Of a stretch of DNA of 36,113 bases, positions 8,158-18,394 are shown one piece after another (positions within the stretch are counted from its first letter, which is position 1; each line of letters opens with the position of its first letter). The notes below the pieces were generated by a model. That model ran no database searches and was not told the origin of the DNA. It saw nothing but the letters and a program-made list of their open reading frames with translations. Origin of the DNA: Jannaschia aquimarina (GTDB taxonomy: Bacteria > Pseudomonadota > Alphaproteobacteria > Rhodobacterales > Rhodobacteraceae); NCBI RefSeq assembly GCF_000877395.1, contig NZ_JYFE01000024.1, forward strand, positions 1-36,113, given 5' to 3'. The position numbers and the translations under genes are program-made.

Positions 8158-10200
8158 TTGGCTGCGCGTGACGATGCCATGGTGCTGCAGAACGGTCCGT
8201 TCGTCACGGTCGCGACCGCGCTGCACGGTCTTCGCGGATTCCGGATGCCGTGGATCGCGACGGCTTTCGGGTGTGGGATAGGCACCTACTTTGCCCTCCC
8301 GGTCGAGCCGTCGCATGCGGCGACCGCTGTTTTCGCATTGGCGATATGTGCGCTGTCGCTCCTTACGTGGATTTCACGCGACGGCGTCGGTTTTCTCTAT
8401 CTTTTGCTCGCGGTCTTTGTCTTCGGATTGGTCGCGGCGCAGATGCGGACCGCAATCGTCGCGGGCCCTGTCATGCCGTTTCGGTACTACGGCGCGGTCG
8501 AGGGGCGCATCGTCAAGATCGACCGGTCCGCCTCAGGGGCAGTTCGGCTGACGCTCGACCGCGTTCGACTAGATGGGATCGCGCCCGAGAGGACCCCGCG
8601 CCGCGTTCGTGTTTCCCTCCATGGTCCCGAAGGAACAGAGCCGCGACCTGGGCTTAGGGTCATGACGACGGCTCATCTTTCCCCTCCGGCAGGACCGACC
8701 GAGCCGGGCGGATTCGATTTCCAGCGACACGCATGGTTCGACTCGCTCGGTGCTCTCGGATACAGCCGGGTGCCGCTCTTGCTGGCGTCCGAAAGGGCAG
8801 AGGGATCGGCTGTCGCCGGCGCTCGATATGCCATCGCTCAGGCCTTGCGAAATGCCATACCCGAAGAGCGAGGGCAGGTTGCGGCGGCCATCGTCGTCGG
8901 AGATCGCTCGGGCATACCCGACGACGTCACAGAGGCGCTCCGCGCGTCTAATCTCGCGCATCTTCTCGCGATCTCCGGTCTGCACATGGGGCTGCTCGTC
9001 GGGTTCGTCTTCGCAAGCGTGAGAGGCGTGCTCGCACTCAGCCCGCGCATCGCCCTCGCATACCCGACACGGATTTGGGCTGCGTGCATCGCGCTTCCGG
9101 TTGCGGTCGCATACCTCGCGCTCTCCGGTGGCGGGATCGCAACACAGCGGGCCTTCGTCATGGCTGCGGTTATGCTGGGGGCGGTCATCGTGGGGCGCCG
9201 CGCGCTTTCGATGCGTTCGGTCGCGATCGCCGCGCTGATCGTTTTGGCCTGGCGCCCGGAGAGCCTTATCGGCCCGGGTTTTCAGATGTCTTTCGCGGCG
9301 ACCGGTGCCCTTGTTGTCGCATTCGGTTGGCTCTCCAATCGAGATCCGAAGTGGCGTCGGGGCGTGATCGGGTGGGGAATCGCCCTCCTGCTGTCCTCGG
9401 CCGTCGCCGGGCTTGCGACCGGCCCGTTTGCGGCGATCCATTTCAACCGTGTCGGGCAGTATGGGCTTCTGGCGAACCTCCTCGCAGTGCCGATGATGGG
9501 TGCAATCGTCATGCCCAGCCTTCTGATCGGTCTCATCCTCTGGCCATTGGGCCTGCAGGAGCTCCCGTTCTGGTGTGCCGAGCAGGGAATTGGCTGGATC
9601 ATTGTCGTCGCGGAGTGGATCGCAGCCTTGGACGGCTCGGTCCTGCATCTGCCCGCACCGAGCTGGCACGTCCTGCCCCTCTTCGGGATCGGTTTCGTCT
9701 GGATGGGGGCCGCAGCAGGCCGGACACGCCTCTACGGAGCCATACCCTGCTTTCTGGCGATCATCCTCTGGGCGCAGAGCGAGCGTCCGATGATGCTGGT
9801 CTCCGAAAGCGGAGGGCTCGCAGGCATTCAGAGCGAGGGGGGGCGCTGGCTGAGCCGGGCCAAGGGCGACGGGTTCACCGCCGCCTCGTGGCTCGAGAAC
9901 GACGGCGATCCGGTGTCGCAAGAGATGGCCGCGGCGCGCGATCGGCCAAGCGTTGCGGGACTCCCGTCATTTCGTGTCGTCCGGTCCTCCGCGGAGCTGA
10001 AGACGATCCTCGCCGATTGCGTCGCTGGCGAATGGATCATAACCCCGCGTGTGTGGGACGGAGATCCGCCGCGATGCGTCCTCTACGATGCGAAAGCCCT
10101 CTCCCGCACCGGAGCTCTATCCCTGACCGGAGAACCGGACGGTGCGGTCCGTGTCAGGACCAGTCGCGAGCTACAGGGACAGCGCCCCTGGGTCCGCTAG
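8158..10200 (+). CDS. comEC: ComEC/Rec2 family DNA-uptake membrane protein
   Basis: Predicted inner-membrane channel carrying single-stranded DNA into the cytoplasm during competence. After an N-terminal pair of membrane helices and a soluble DUF4131/OB-like part (VEGRIVKIDRSASG), the Competence domain follows with the signature ASNLAHLLAISGLHMGLLVG and many hydrophobic helices. The C-terminal soluble part is short and lacks a recognisable metallo-beta-lactamase HxHxDH motif, as I recall for many alphaproteobacterial ComECs. The start is uncertain: the frame is open from a TTG at 8083, but that overlaps the CtrA-like box and has no ribosome site. TTG 8158 has a G-run upstream, and ATG 8179 is another option. 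Competence proteins also serve recipients of GTA particles in this order. Confidence 0.9.
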   Translation: MAARDDAMVLQNGPFVTVATALHGLRGFRMPWIATAFGCGIGTYFALPVEPSHAATAVFALAICALSLLTWISRDGVGFLYLLLAVFVFGLVAAQMRTAIVAGPVMPFRYYGAVEGRIVKIDRSASGAVRLTLDRVRLDGIAPERTPRRVRVSLHGPEGTEPRPGLRVMTTAHLSPPAGPTEPGGFDFQRHAWFDSLGALGYSRVPLLLASERAEGSAVAGARYAIAQALRNAIPEERGQVAAAIVVGDRSGIPDDVTEALRASNLAHLLAISGLHMGLLVGFVFASVRGVLALSPRIALAYPTRIWAACIALPVAVAYLALSGGGIATQRAFVMAAVMLGAVIVGRRALSMRSVAIAALIVLAWRPESLIGPGFQMSFAATGALVVAFGWLSNRDPKWRRGVIGWGIALLLSSAVAGLATGPFAAIHFNRVGQYGLLANLLAVPMMGAIVMPSLLIGLILWPLGLQELPFWCAEQGIGWIIVVAEWIAALDGSVLHLPAPSWHVLPLFGIGFVWMGAAAGRTRLYGAIPCFLAIILWAQSERPMMLVSESGGLAGIQSEGGRWLSRAKGDGFTAASWLENDGDPVSQEMAAARDRPSVAGLPSFRVVRSSAELKTILADCVAGEWIITPRVWDGDPPRCVLYDAKALSRTGALSLTGEPDGAVRVRTSRELQGQRPWVR

Positions 10201-10498
10201 GCGGACGCCAAACTGTCCACCCGAAGGTCCGCTGATCCTGATCCCCGCTGGGGCGTTTGACTGCAACTTCTCCGGCAGGGAAGCCCTGGGCGATGTCGCT
10301 CCTGCAAAGGCCAATTTCGACATCACGCTTTCAGAAGCATGGATTGATGAGGGCTTACCTAGGTTCCCGCCACCGGCGATCCTGTAATCCGTGAGCTTGA
10401 GAGCTGCAGGCAGATCCATTGGATCGGCAGAACCCAAGCGAAAGCCCCCGTCAACGCTCCCGCAAGACCGCTTCATTGCAAGGCGAAGTTCCCGCGGC
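10201..10498. other. Gap between convergent comEC and lexA
   Basis: About 300 bases without a convincing gene. Frames on both strands here (10142-10387 plus, 10171-10476 minus) overlap comEC or resemble no family. GTCCGC (10192-10197) and GCGGAC (10201-10206) flank the comEC stop as a tight hairpin. I see nothing else. Confidence 0.45.
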
Positions 10499-11194
10499 TC
10501 AGTAGCTCCGGATCAGGCCGACGAGGCGGCCCTGAACCTTTACCTTGTCCTGTGGCAGGATCCGCGTCTCGAATGCCGGGTTGGCCGCTTCGAGGCAGAT
10601 CATGCCCCGTTCACGGCGAAACCGCTTGAGCGTCGCTTCCTGACCTTCGACCAGAGCGACGACGATATCTCCATCATCTGCCGTCGTCTGCTCGCGAATG
10701 ACGACGACGTCCCCGTCGTTGATGCCAGCGTCGATCATCGACTCGCCCTTTACTTCAAGGGCGTAATGCGCACCGCCGCGATCCAGCATCTGGCCGGGCA
10801 CGGCGACATGATGGGACACTTCGCTGATGGCCTCGATTGGGACGCCCGCGGCGATCCGACCCATGACCGGAAGCTCCTGCGCGTCGATCCTGACCGGGAT
10901 CGCGGATGGCAGGTCCCTGTCGGGGCGGTCGCCGTCGATCACGGTCGGACGGAACCCCGCGGTCGGGCCACCGCCCATGTCCTCGGGCAGACGCACGATT
11001 TCGATCGCCCGCGCCCTGTGCGCGAGACGCCGGATGAAGCCCCGCTCCTCGAGTGCGGTAATCAGACGGTGAATGCCGGATTTCGAACGAAGATCGAGTG
11101 CGTCGCGCATCTCGTCGAACGAGGGAGGAACGCCGTCGCGCTGCAACCGCTTGTGGATAAATGCCAGAAGATCACGTTGTTTCCGCGTCAGCAT
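10499..11194 (-). CDS. lexA: SOS repressor LexA
   Basis: A 231-residue repressor of DNA-damage genes that cuts itself when stimulated by RecA filaments. The N-terminal winged helix is [18 protein letters not shown] to about 65, with the recognition region [23 protein letters not shown]. After a linker comes the S24 protease domain: cleavage site Ala116-Gly117 ([11 protein letters not shown]), catalytic Ser152 ([10 protein letters not shown]) and Lys190 (ATLKRF). All key residues are present. It lies 97 bases after moeA on the same strand, with its own promoter carrying three GTTC half-sites, so it is autoregulated. In D. shibae and R. capsulatus LexA also affects ctrA and GTA expression; ctrA lies about 11 kb away here. 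Confidence 0.98.
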   Translation of the reverse strand: MLTRKQRDLLAFIHKRLQRDGVPPSFDEMRDALDLRSKSGIHRLITALEERGFIRRLAHRARAIEIVRLPEDMGGGPTAGFRPTVIDGDRPDRDLPSAIPVRIDAQELPVMGRIAAGVPIEAISEVSHHVAVPGQMLDRGGAHYALEVKGESMIDAGINDGDVVVIREQTTADDGDIVVALVEGQEATLKRFRRERGMICLEAANPAFETRILPQDKVKVQGRLVGLIRSY

Positions 11195-11213
11195 GTCGTC
11201 CCCACTGCCCGAT

Positions 11214-11238
11214 GTTCGCGCACGTTCTACGAAAGTTC
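11214..11238 (+). promoter_or_regulatory. LexA (SOS) box at the lexA promoter
   Basis: GTTC at 11224-11227 and 11235-11238 are separated by seven bases, the alphaproteobacterial SOS box GTTC-N7-GTTC (GAAC-N7-GAAC relative to lexA). A third GTTC at 11214-11217 lies six bases before them. The array is 20-44 bases upstream of the lexA ATG, right for autorepression. Confidence 0.88.
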
Positions 11239-11291
11239 CCGTTTCGTGTCAACATTTCCACGGGATTTGCGTCTTCGTCGCAGTGGAAGGT

Positions 11292-12470
11292 TTAGAATCT
11301 GTTAACGCTGGGCAAGGCGATCGCCGCGACAACATCTCCGATGGAACGGGCGGGATCGTTCGGGGGCCGGATCACCAGAACATCCGCGTCTGCCAGCACA
11401 CTCAACAGGCTGCTGTCCTGACGGTCGAAGACCTCGACCGCACCGCTCACGAGGCGGCCTCTCATGTAGTGCTCCCGCGGTCCATTCTCGCGAACCGGGG
11501 TCGCGAGCCGCAGATCGAGCATCGTGGGTTCCGCGGGCAGTCCGAGACTGGCCCGCAGCGCAGGCAGCAGGAAGATCACCCCGCAGACGAGTGCAGAAAC
11601 CGGGTTTCCGGGAAGCCCGATCAGCGGTGTGCCGCGCCAGCGTCCCGCAAGCAGGGGCTTTCCCGGGCGCATCCGCACCTTGTGAAAGACGAGGTCCATG
11701 CCGTCCCGACCCAGACCTGCGACAAGGTCGTGCGCGCCGACGGATGCCCCGCCGATCGTGACCATCAGATCCGCGTCGAGCCCGGTTTCCAGGGCCGCGA
11801 TCAAGAGTTTCGGATCGTCGGGCGCGATGGGGAGGAGGCGGGGCAGGGCGCCGGCATTGGATAGGAGAGCAAGCAGACCATATCCGTTCGACGCCACGAT
11901 CCCGCCGGGTGGCAGGGTTTCTCCGGGGTGACGCAGTTCGTCGCCGGTCATCAGGATCGAGATCCGCGGCCTGCGGCGGACTGGCAAGTCGCCGTGGCCC
12001 ATCGCGGCGGCCAGCGCGAGATCGGCGAAACCAAGACGTCGGGGCGCCATCCGGTCACCCCGACCGAAATCGCCGCCGGCCGGACGGATATGAAGACCCT
12101 CGCGAGGGGCATCGAGAACTTCGATCCCGTTGCCCTCGCCTCGCGCGTCCTCCTGGATCAAAACCCGGTCGGCAGGCTCGGGGACGGGCGCCCCGGTGAA
12201 GATGCGGACGGCCTCTCCCTGAGCGAGGCGGCCATCGAAGGGATGGCCTGCCGCTGCCTCGCCGATGACCGTCAATCTCTCGCCGACCTCGACCGGCCCC
12301 GCGAGCGCATAGCCATCCATGGCAGAGGCGGCAAAGGGGGGCTGGTCGTGCCGCGCCTCGATCGGTGCGGCCAGGACCCTCCCTGACGCCTTGGCGATCG
12401 GCACGGTCTCGACGGGCATGGTCGGCATGAGCGCGATCAGGTGGTCGCGGGCCTCTTGGACCGATATCAC
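11292..12470 (-). CDS. moeA: Molybdopterin molybdenumtransferase
   Basis: A 392-residue enzyme inserting molybdate into adenylylated molybdopterin to finish molybdenum cofactor. Visible signatures are [12 protein letters not shown] (45-55), [17 protein letters not shown], the MoCF domain with LMTGDEL and [11 protein letters not shown], and [11 protein letters not shown]; a C-terminal beta domain completes the normal length. The frame is open to 12719, but the GTG at 12470, whose TGA overlap with moaC gives GTGA, starts the normal MoeA sequence. It is the fifth gene of the overlapping trpG-trpD-trpC-moaC-moeA run, so its translation is probably coupled to moaC. Confidence 0.95.
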   Translation of the reverse strand: MISVQEARDHLIALMPTMPVETVPIAKASGRVLAAPIEARHDQPPFAASAMDGYALAGPVEVGERLTVIGEAAAGHPFDGRLAQGEAVRIFTGAPVPEPADRVLIQEDARGEGNGIEVLDAPREGLHIRPAGGDFGRGDRMAPRRLGFADLALAAAMGHGDLPVRRRPRISILMTGDELRHPGETLPPGGIVASNGYGLLALLSNAGALPRLLPIAPDDPKLLIAALETGLDADLMVTIGGASVGAHDLVAGLGRDGMDLVFHKVRMRPGKPLLAGRWRGTPLIGLPGNPVSALVCGVIFLLPALRASLGLPAEPTMLDLRLATPVRENGPREHYMRGRLVSGAVEVFDRQDSSLLSVLADADVLVIRPPNDPARSIGDVVAAIALPSVNRF

Positions 12471-12943
12471 GAGGCCTGCCAGTCGCCGGATTTCCCGCCC
12501 GATTTGGACAAGAGGCGAAGGCCGCCGATCTCCATATCCTTCTGCACTGCCTTGACCATGTCGTAGACTGTCAGGCAGGTCACCGAGACGGCGGTCAACG
12601 CCTCCATTTCCACCCCGGTCTGGCCGGTCGTGCCGACGGTTGCGACGATCCGGAGGCCCGGCAGATCCCGGTCGGGTTCGATATCGACGGCGACTTTGGT
12701 GATCGGCAGGGGATGGCACAGGGGGATCAGATCGGCCGTGCGCTTCGCGCCCATGATTCCGGCGAGGCGGGCGACACCCTTGACGTCCCCTTTTTTCGCG
12801 GCGCCGTCCTCGATCAGTCGCAACGTCTCAGGGGCCATGCGCACCCAGCCCCCGGCGACAGCGACCCGCTGCGTCGCAGGCTTTCCGGACACGTCGACCA
12901 TGTGCGCCGACCCCTCGCCGTCGAAATGTGTCAGACCGGACAT
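12467..12943 (-). CDS. moaC: Cyclic pyranopterin monophosphate synthase
   Basis: A 158-residue MoaC, acting with MoaA in the first step of molybdenum cofactor synthesis from [19 protein letters not shown] at the start and [10 protein letters not shown] (75-84) are diagnostic. The active-site residues Lys51, Asp128 and Lys131 ([12 protein letters not shown]) fall at the same numbers as in the E. coli enzyme. The ATG shares one base with the trpC stop (TGATG) and the end overlaps moeA by four bases. No moaA or moaB is in the window. Confidence 0.96.
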   Translation of the reverse strand: MSGLTHFDGEGSAHMVDVSGKPATQRVAVAGGWVRMAPETLRLIEDGAAKKGDVKGVARLAGIMGAKRTADLIPLCHPLPITKVAVDIEPDRDLPGLRIVATVGTTGQTGVEMEALTAVSVTCLTVYDMVKAVQKDMEIGGLRLLSKSGGKSGDWQAS

Positions 12944-13743
12944 CAGGCTGCGACCGGATCGGCGAGCAGCGTTCGGGTCGCGCCGGCAACGTCGGGCTGG
13001 CGCATCAGGCTCTCGCCGATGAGGAACGCGCGCGCTCCGTGGCGGGCCATGTCAGCCAGATCGGCGGGCGTCGACAGACCCGACTCGGCCACGAGGATCC
13101 GATCTTCCGGAACCGCAGTCGACAGGTCGCGGGTCGTCTGAAGGTCGGTGTGGAACGTATTGAGATTGCGGTTATTCACGCCGAGAAGCGGAGCGTCCAG
13201 CCGCAGCGCACGATCCAGCTCGGCGCGATCGTGGACTTCGATCAGTGCATCCATTCCCCAGTCGCGCGCGGCATCCACCAGTTCCACTGCCTGGTCATCC
13301 GAGACGCTCGCCATGATGACCAGGATGCAATCTGCGCCGAGCGCGCGGGTCTCTGCGACCTGCCAAGGGTCGTAGAGGAAATCCTTGCGGATTACGGGCA
13401 GGGTCACCGCGCCGCGCGCCGCGACGAGGTAGTCTTCGTGGCCTTGGAAACTGGGCGCATCGGTCAGGACGGACAGGCAGGTCGCGCCACCGTCCTCATA
13501 GGCGCGCGCAAGGGCGGGAGGATCGAAATCCGCGCGGATCAGTCCCTTGGACGGACTGGCCTTCTTGATCTCGGCGATCAGGCCGTATCCCGTCGCGGTG
13601 GCCCGTTGAAGCGCCTCGGCAAAGGGTCGGACAGGCGACGCCGCCTTGGCGTCCTCCTCGACGCGAGCCAGCGGTCTCGTGGATTTGCGGGTCGCGACTT
13701 CTTCCAGCTTGTAGGCCTTGATGCGGTCGAGAATTGTGCTCAT
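12943..13743 (-). CDS. trpC: Indole-3-glycerol phosphate synthase
   Basis: A 266-residue TIM-barrel enzyme closing the indole ring of tryptophan. [10 protein letters not shown] (58-67), [20 protein letters not shown] and VAESGL are the family's phosphate- and substrate-binding segments. There is no PRA-isomerase (TrpF) fusion. The start overlaps the trpD stop by four bases (ATGA), and the stop shares a base with the moaC start. The trpGDC block is the usual alphaproteobacterial arrangement, with trpE elsewhere. Confidence 0.97.
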   Translation of the reverse strand: MSTILDRIKAYKLEEVATRKSTRPLARVEEDAKAASPVRPFAEALQRATATGYGLIAEIKKASPSKGLIRADFDPPALARAYEDGGATCLSVLTDAPSFQGHEDYLVAARGAVTLPVIRKDFLYDPWQVAETRALGADCILVIMASVSDDQAVELVDAARDWGMDALIEVHDRAELDRALRLDAPLLGVNNRNLNTFHTDLQTTRDLSTAVPEDRILVAESGLSTPADLADMARHGARAFLIGESLMRQPDVAGATRTLLADPVAA

Positions 13744-14759
13744 GCCGCATCCTTCCGGGTCAGTTCGGCGAGAGCCCGGACCTTCTCCATTGCGGTTCCC
13801 GCGTCAATGGCTCCGGCTGCCATCTCCGCGCCCGTTGGCAAGTCGGCCACGCGGCCCGCGACGACCAGGGCTGCCGCGGCATTCAAGAGCACGGCGTCGC
13901 GGTAGGCGCCCGCCTTGCCCTCCATGAGCGCGCGGAAGGCGCGGCCATTCTCCTCTGGTTCGCCCCCGAGGATCGCTTCGAATGGATGGATCGGAAGGCC
14001 CGCATCCTCCGGTGAGACCGTCCGCTCCGTCACGGCTCCGTCCGCGAGGATCGCGACGCGCGACGGCCCGGCAATGGACAGCTCGTCGGTTCCGTCTCCG
14101 CCATGGACGAGCCAGGCCGCCTCTGAGCCGAGCGCGCCAAGCACTTCCGCCATCGGCCGGATCAGGTCCGGCGAATACGCTCCGGTCAGTTGACGACGCA
14201 CTCCGGCGGGGTTGGTCAGCGGCCCCAGCACATTGAAGACCGTCCGAGTGCCCAATTCGGCGCGGACCGGCATGACATGACGCGTCGCCGGATGGTGCAT
14301 CGGCGCCATCATGAAGCAGATGCCGACCTCGCGCAGGGCCCGCTCGGCCGTCTCGGCCCCAAGCATGACCTCGACGCCCATCTGGCCAAGGACGTCCGCC
14401 GCGCCCGATTTCGACGACAGATTGCGGTTTCCGTGCTTGGCCACGGGCACATCGCAGGCGGCGACCACGAAGGCGGCGGCGGTCGATATATTCAGGGTTC
14501 CCTTTCCGTCGCCGCCCGTTCCCACGATGTCGATCGCGCCGTCCGGGGCGGCAACCCGCGTCATCCGGTCGCGCATGGCGCTGGCGGCGGCGGCGATCTC
14601 GTCCACGGTCTCGCCGCGCGTGCGCAGGGCCATCAGGAAGCCGCCGATCTGCGCGGGCGTCGCCTCGCCCTCGAAGAAGGCTGCGAACGCGGCCGCCGCT
14701 TGCTCGCGGCTCAGCGGTCCGCGCGCGGCGGCATCGATCAGGGCCGGCAATCCGCTCAT
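13740..14759 (-). CDS. trpD: Anthranilate phosphoribosyltransferase
   Basis: A 339-residue enzyme joining anthranilate to PRPP, the second tryptophan-specific step. [19 protein letters not shown] (80-98) binds PRPP, and [20 protein letters not shown] (108-127) is the second signature. The frame is open upstream to 15101, but that part is antisense-like to trpG. The ATG at 14759 overlaps the trpG stop by four bases and begins a normal TrpD. It is translationally coupled on both sides. Confidence 0.97.
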   Translation of the reverse strand: MSGLPALIDAAARGPLSREQAAAAFAAFFEGEATPAQIGGFLMALRTRGETVDEIAAAASAMRDRMTRVAAPDGAIDIVGTGGDGKGTLNISTAAAFVVAACDVPVAKHGNRNLSSKSGAADVLGQMGVEVMLGAETAERALREVGICFMMAPMHHPATRHVMPVRAELGTRTVFNVLGPLTNPAGVRRQLTGAYSPDLIRPMAEVLGALGSEAAWLVHGGDGTDELSIAGPSRVAILADGAVTERTVSPEDAGLPIHPFEAILGGEPEENGRAFRALMEGKAGAYRDAVLLNAAAALVVAGRVADLPTGAEMAAGAIDAGTAMEKVRALAELTRKDAA

Positions 14760-15337
14760 GCGGTTTCCGGCAAGAGCGAGAGGAACGTCCGTATGAGCCC
14801 GTGACCGTTTTCCGAGAGAAGGCTTTCGGGATGGAATTGTACGCCGTGGATCGGAAGCTCCCGGTGGCGAAGCCCCATGATCGTGCCGTCCTGCGTCTTC
14901 GCGTTGGCGACCAGCTCGTCGGGCAGTGTATCCGCGGCAACCGTCAGTGAATGGTAGCGCGTCGCGCGAAACGGGTCCGGCAGACCCGCGAATATGCCGG
15001 TGCCGTCGTGGCTGATCGTCGCAACCTTGCCGTGGACCGGCTCGCTGGCGCGGGTTACCGTGCCTCCGAACGCCTGTCCGATGGCCTGGTGGCCCAGGCA
15101 CACACCCAGCAGCGGCGTGCGTGTCTCGGCGCAGGCGCTGACCATCGCAAGGCAGATCCCGGCGCGGTCGGGATCACAGGGACCCGGGCTCAGAAGGACG
15201 GCCGTGGGGTTCAGTCCCATCGCCTGCTGCACGTCCATCGCGTCGTTGCGGACGACTTTCACCTCGATGCCTTCCTCGGCCACGTAATGGTAGAGGTTCC
15301 AGGTGAAGCTGTCGTAATTGTCGATCAGCAGAAGCAA
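14756..15337 (-). CDS. trpG: Anthranilate synthase glutamine amidotransferase subunit
   Basis: A 193-residue class I glutamine amidotransferase that feeds ammonia to TrpE (or, in some bacteria, to PabA/PabB chemistry). The catalytic triad is Cys80 (GVCLGHQA), His168 and Glu170 (QFHPES). [11 protein letters not shown] at the start is typical. The start codon is TTG, with GAGGGGG a few bases upstream. First gene of the overlapping trpG-trpD-trpC-moaC-moeA run; its promoter must lie in the short divergent region with the deacetylase gene (15338-15458). I see no leader peptide or attenuator there. Confidence 0.95.
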   Translation of the reverse strand: MLLLIDNYDSFTWNLYHYVAEEGIEVKVVRNDAMDVQQAMGLNPTAVLLSPGPCDPDRAGICLAMVSACAETRTPLLGVCLGHQAIGQAFGGTVTRASEPVHGKVATISHDGTGIFAGLPDPFRATRYHSLTVAADTLPDELVANAKTQDGTIMGLRHRELPIHGVQFHPESLLSENGHGLIRTFLSLLPETA

Positions 15338-15458
15338 GCCGTCCCCCTCAAGGTGGTCCGCGGGGGCTTTGCCTCCCCCATTGTCCGGCTATAGATGGAC
15401 AGCGCCGGGGGGCGGGGTCAAGCGGACTGCAGCAGGCAGGCAGGCGGAGGGGAAGCTT

Positions 15459-17408
15459 ATGTTCAAGGGGGTCATACTCGGAGGCTTTTGCGCGATCGTG
15501 TTGTCGGGGCTGATGCTGATGACGGTCTCGCTGATCGCGCCGCCCCCGGTCCGGGATGCCCGGCTGGTTCCCGATGCGCCGCAACCCGCAACTCTGGAGG
15601 AGCAGCCCGAGACATCGGGCGTAGAGCCGCCGCCCGAGCAGGTCGTCGTGGAGGCCGAGGGCGAACCCGCGACCGACATCGATCTGCCCGCCGAAAGCCA
15701 GTTCGGCCGTCCTCGTGACGATGCCGAACCTGTTCTGCGGACGCCATCGCGCGGCGGCGGAATGGCGACAGCCAGCGCTCCGCTTCCCGCAGCGCAGGCC
15801 CCCGCCTCGCCAGATGTCTCGACCGAAAGCGCGGCGCAGCCCGAGATTTCCGTCGTGTTGCCCAGCGTGACGGCCCCGGTGGCCGACATAGACCCCGCCG
15901 GGCCGAGCGCCGTACAGGAATCCGCGCCCGCCACCTTTGCGATCGCCGATGTGGGCGAAGCGCCCGAGGTACCCGCTACAGAAGATGCCGCCGCGCAAAG
16001 CGATGAGCCTGCCCGGCCGAGGCCGGCCGTCGAAGCGGATGCGCCGGAGACGGAGGTGTTCGAGGTCGAGATCACCGAAGCGGAGGGCGAAGTCCTCCCC
16101 GCCACGGATGATGCGCCTGTCCAGCCGGTGGAGGGCGATCCGGCAGAGGTCGCTGCCGTCGCCGATCCGGTCCCGGCGGACGCGCCGGCCGATGAGGCTG
16201 TCGCCCAAGGGATCACCAGCGAAGCCGCCGATGACGCGCTCGTCGTGGCGGAAGCCGTCGACCTGGAGCGCTTCGCGACCGAGGTCGATGCCATCGACGA
16301 AGCGCCTGCAGACACGCCCGCGGTGGCGGATACGGCTCCCGGAAGCGACGCCGCAGTGGATGCGGATGTCGCCGAGGTTGCCGATCTGGCGCCCGCACCC
16401 TCGGCAGACGACGCGTCGGATGAGGGGGCGGAGGTCGCCGGGTCCGCACCATCCGCGCCGATCACCATCATCGAGGCGCCGGCGCCGGTCGTCGTTCTGG
16501 GTGCGGAAGATCAGCCGATCACGCGGGATGTTCGCCAGATCGAGACGGCGCAGGCCGGGAATGGGATCGTCCTGGTCGACCCCGATGATGTTGTTCGCGC
16601 GCCACGCGCGGCACCGTCCGCTCCGGAGCAGGAGCGTGAGACCGAGTTCGTCGGCACCCCGCGTATCCTGACACCGGGTGAGCCGCGCCGCATCACGTTG
16701 AGCAGCGAAGAGCCGACCGAAGCCGACCAAGCGCCTGGCCCCCGTGCCCTGACGGCCAATGCGGCCGCCTTCTCGCGCGAGGCGGGTCGCCCCCTTTTCG
16801 GGATCGTCCTCGTGGATGACGGCGGCGGGTCGGTCTCGACCAGCGATCTGGCGGCCTTCGATTTTCCGATCACGTTCGCGCTGGATCCCACGCGACCCGG
16901 CGCACCGGAGGCGGCGGAACGCTACAGAGAGGCCGGCCATGAAGTGCTGCTGCTTGCAGACGTGCTGCCGGAGGGAGGCACCCCGTCGGACATGGAAGTC
17001 GCCTTGGCCGCGGCCTTTCAGGAAATGCCGCTCGCCGTCGGCATTCTCGATACGGAAGAGCGGCGCCTGTCGCGCTCGCGGGGCCTTCTGCCCGCGCTGG
17101 CAGAAGGCGGCCTCGGCCTCGTGGTTCGTCCGGGCGGTCTGGGCTCGGCGACGCAGAACGCATCCCGCGCGGGCGTTCCGGCGGTTCAGGTGTTCCGCAG
17201 TCTCGATGACGGGGACGAACGTGCGCCCCGGATCACCCGCTATCTGGATCGCGCCGCATTCGAGGCGGCACAGGACGGTTCGGCTCTGGTGATTGGCCGG
17301 GCGAGGGGAGAGACCGTGACGGCGCTCCATGCCTGGGCGCTGGGCGACCGTGCCGAAGAGGTGCAGATCGCACCGGTATCGGCAATCCTGATCGAGGGGA
17401 GCGACTGA
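15459..17408 (+). CDS. Divergent polysaccharide deacetylase family protein with long acidic linker
   Basis: A 649-residue predicted envelope protein. An N-terminal membrane anchor (about 3-28, GVILGGFCAIVLSGLMLM) is followed by roughly 400 residues of low-complexity Ala/Pro/Glu/Asp/Val sequence. A compact domain starts at about residue 444 (RPLFGIVLVDDGGG, FPITFALDPTRPGAPE, AGHEVLLLADVLPEGG), matching the divergent polysaccharide deacetylase (YibQ-like) family with a NodB-like barrel. The usual metal ligands are not obvious, and the activity is unproven. The frame is open from 15318, but GGAGGGGAAG before the ATG at 15459 and the signal anchor decide the start. It is divergent from trpG. A periplasmic domain on a flexible tether is inferred. 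Confidence 0.82.
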   Translation: MFKGVILGGFCAIVLSGLMLMTVSLIAPPPVRDARLVPDAPQPATLEEQPETSGVEPPPEQVVVEAEGEPATDIDLPAESQFGRPRDDAEPVLRTPSRGGGMATASAPLPAAQAPASPDVSTESAAQPEISVVLPSVTAPVADIDPAGPSAVQESAPATFAIADVGEAPEVPATEDAAAQSDEPARPRPAVEADAPETEVFEVEITEAEGEVLPATDDAPVQPVEGDPAEVAAVADPVPADAPADEAVAQGITSEAADDALVVAEAVDLERFATEVDAIDEAPADTPAVADTAPGSDAAVDADVAEVADLAPAPSADDASDEGAEVAGSAPSAPITIIEAPAPVVVLGAEDQPITRDVRQIETAQAGNGIVLVDPDDVVRAPRAAPSAPEQERETEFVGTPRILTPGEPRRITLSSEEPTEADQAPGPRALTANAAAFSREAGRPLFGIVLVDDGGGSVSTSDLAAFDFPITFALDPTRPGAPEAAERYREAGHEVLLLADVLPEGGTPSDMEVALAAAFQEMPLAVGILDTEERRLSRSRGLLPALAEGGLGLVVRPGGLGSATQNASRAGVPAVQVFRSLDDGDERAPRITRYLDRAAFEAAQDGSALVIGRARGETVTALHAWALGDRAEEVQIAPVSAILIEGSD

Positions 17409-17465
17409 CGGTCGCATCCGCCGCATGCAGTCCGGCGATCACGTGGGCAGTACCGGAAAACCGGG

Positions 17466-18290
17466 TCAGCGGCGCGCGATGTCCGGCAGGTCGATGCGGG
17501 CGACCTGCTCGGCGATGGGTTCGACCGAAAGCGGATGAACCTCGTGCGCGTGGGCGGCGGGGTCGCCGATCGGTTGCCACCGGCCGCTTTTGTAGATCTC
17601 GAGCGCGTCGAAGGCGGCCTTGTAACCCATCTTGGGCGAGCCCGGCACCCAGTAGCCCAGATAGACGAACGGCAACGACGTCTCGCGCGCGATCGCGATG
17701 TGGTCGAGAATGACGTAGGTCCCCAGCGAACGCGGGCGGACATCGGGGTCGTAGAACGAATAGACCATCGACAGCCCGTCATCGAGCACATCCGTCAGGC
17801 AGACGGCCACCAGTCGGGGGCCGCCCTCGGCCTCGTCGTCCCAATACTCGACCACGCGGGTGCGGATCGGCGTCTCTTCGACCATCGCGGCGAATTCGAA
17901 GACGTCCATATCCGCCATCCCACCCTTGGCGTGGCGGGCGGCCAGGTAGCGGCGGAAGAGCTCGTATTGCTCGTCCGTGGCCCAGGGCGAGTTCACCTCG
18001 CGTCGGAGACCCGCCGATCGTGCGGCGATCTTGCGTTGCGTCCTGTTGGGATTGAACGCGTCGCACCGGATGCGGGCCGACAGACAGGCCGAGCAATCCG
18101 CGCAGCTCGGGCGGTAGAGCACGTTCTGCGACCGCCGGAACCCCTGCTTGGAGAGCTTGTCGTTGAGTTCCGCCGCGCCGGATCCCTGCAGCGCGGTAAA
18201 CAGCTTCCGCTCCCGCCGACCGTCCAGATACGGGCAGGGCTGCGGCGCCGTCACGTAGAATTGCGGCGTCAGCGGTAGACTATGGCGCAT
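17466..18290 (-). CDS. bpt: Aspartate/glutamate leucyltransferase (Bpt)
   Basis: A 274-residue aminoacyl-tRNA-protein transferase that adds leucine to N-terminal Asp or Glu, marking proteins for ClpAP via the N-end rule. It begins [20 protein letters not shown]. The N-terminal ATE domain has CPYL and the cluster [12 protein letters not shown]. The C-terminal GNAT-like part has [22 protein letters not shown] and [16 protein letters not shown]. An earlier ATG at 18317 is possible, but the family start is at 18290. The upstream RDD gene is separated by a strong terminator, so it has its own promoter. Confidence 0.94.
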   Translation of the reverse strand: MRHSLPLTPQFYVTAPQPCPYLDGRRERKLFTALQGSGAAELNDKLSKQGFRRSQNVLYRPSCADCSACLSARIRCDAFNPNRTQRKIAARSAGLRREVNSPWATDEQYELFRRYLAARHAKGGMADMDVFEFAAMVEETPIRTRVVEYWDDEAEGGPRLVAVCLTDVLDDGLSMVYSFYDPDVRPRSLGTYVILDHIAIARETSLPFVYLGYWVPGSPKMGYKAAFDALEIYKSGRWQPIGDPAAHAHEVHPLSVEPIAEQVARIDLPDIARR

Positions 18291-18348
18291 ACGGGTTCTC
18301 TGCTCTCCCGCGCACACAGTTGGAGGCTATGGCCCGGGCCGTCAACGC

Positions 18349-18373
18349 AAAAGCGGACGCCGAAGCGTCCGCT
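18349..18373 (-). terminator. Rho-independent terminator of the RDD gene
   Basis: On the minus strand a perfect 9-bp stem AGCGGACGC / GCGTCCGCT closes on a TTCG tetraloop and is followed by TTTTGCG. It lies 22 bases after the RDD stop codon. Confidence 0.85.
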
Positions 18374-18394
18374 GCGTAGCGCTTTGGTCGGGCT

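Noticed and set aside
11288-11305. TTAACG near the moeA stop as a further CtrA box
   Set aside because: Only one half-site is good; the partner at the right spacing is missing.
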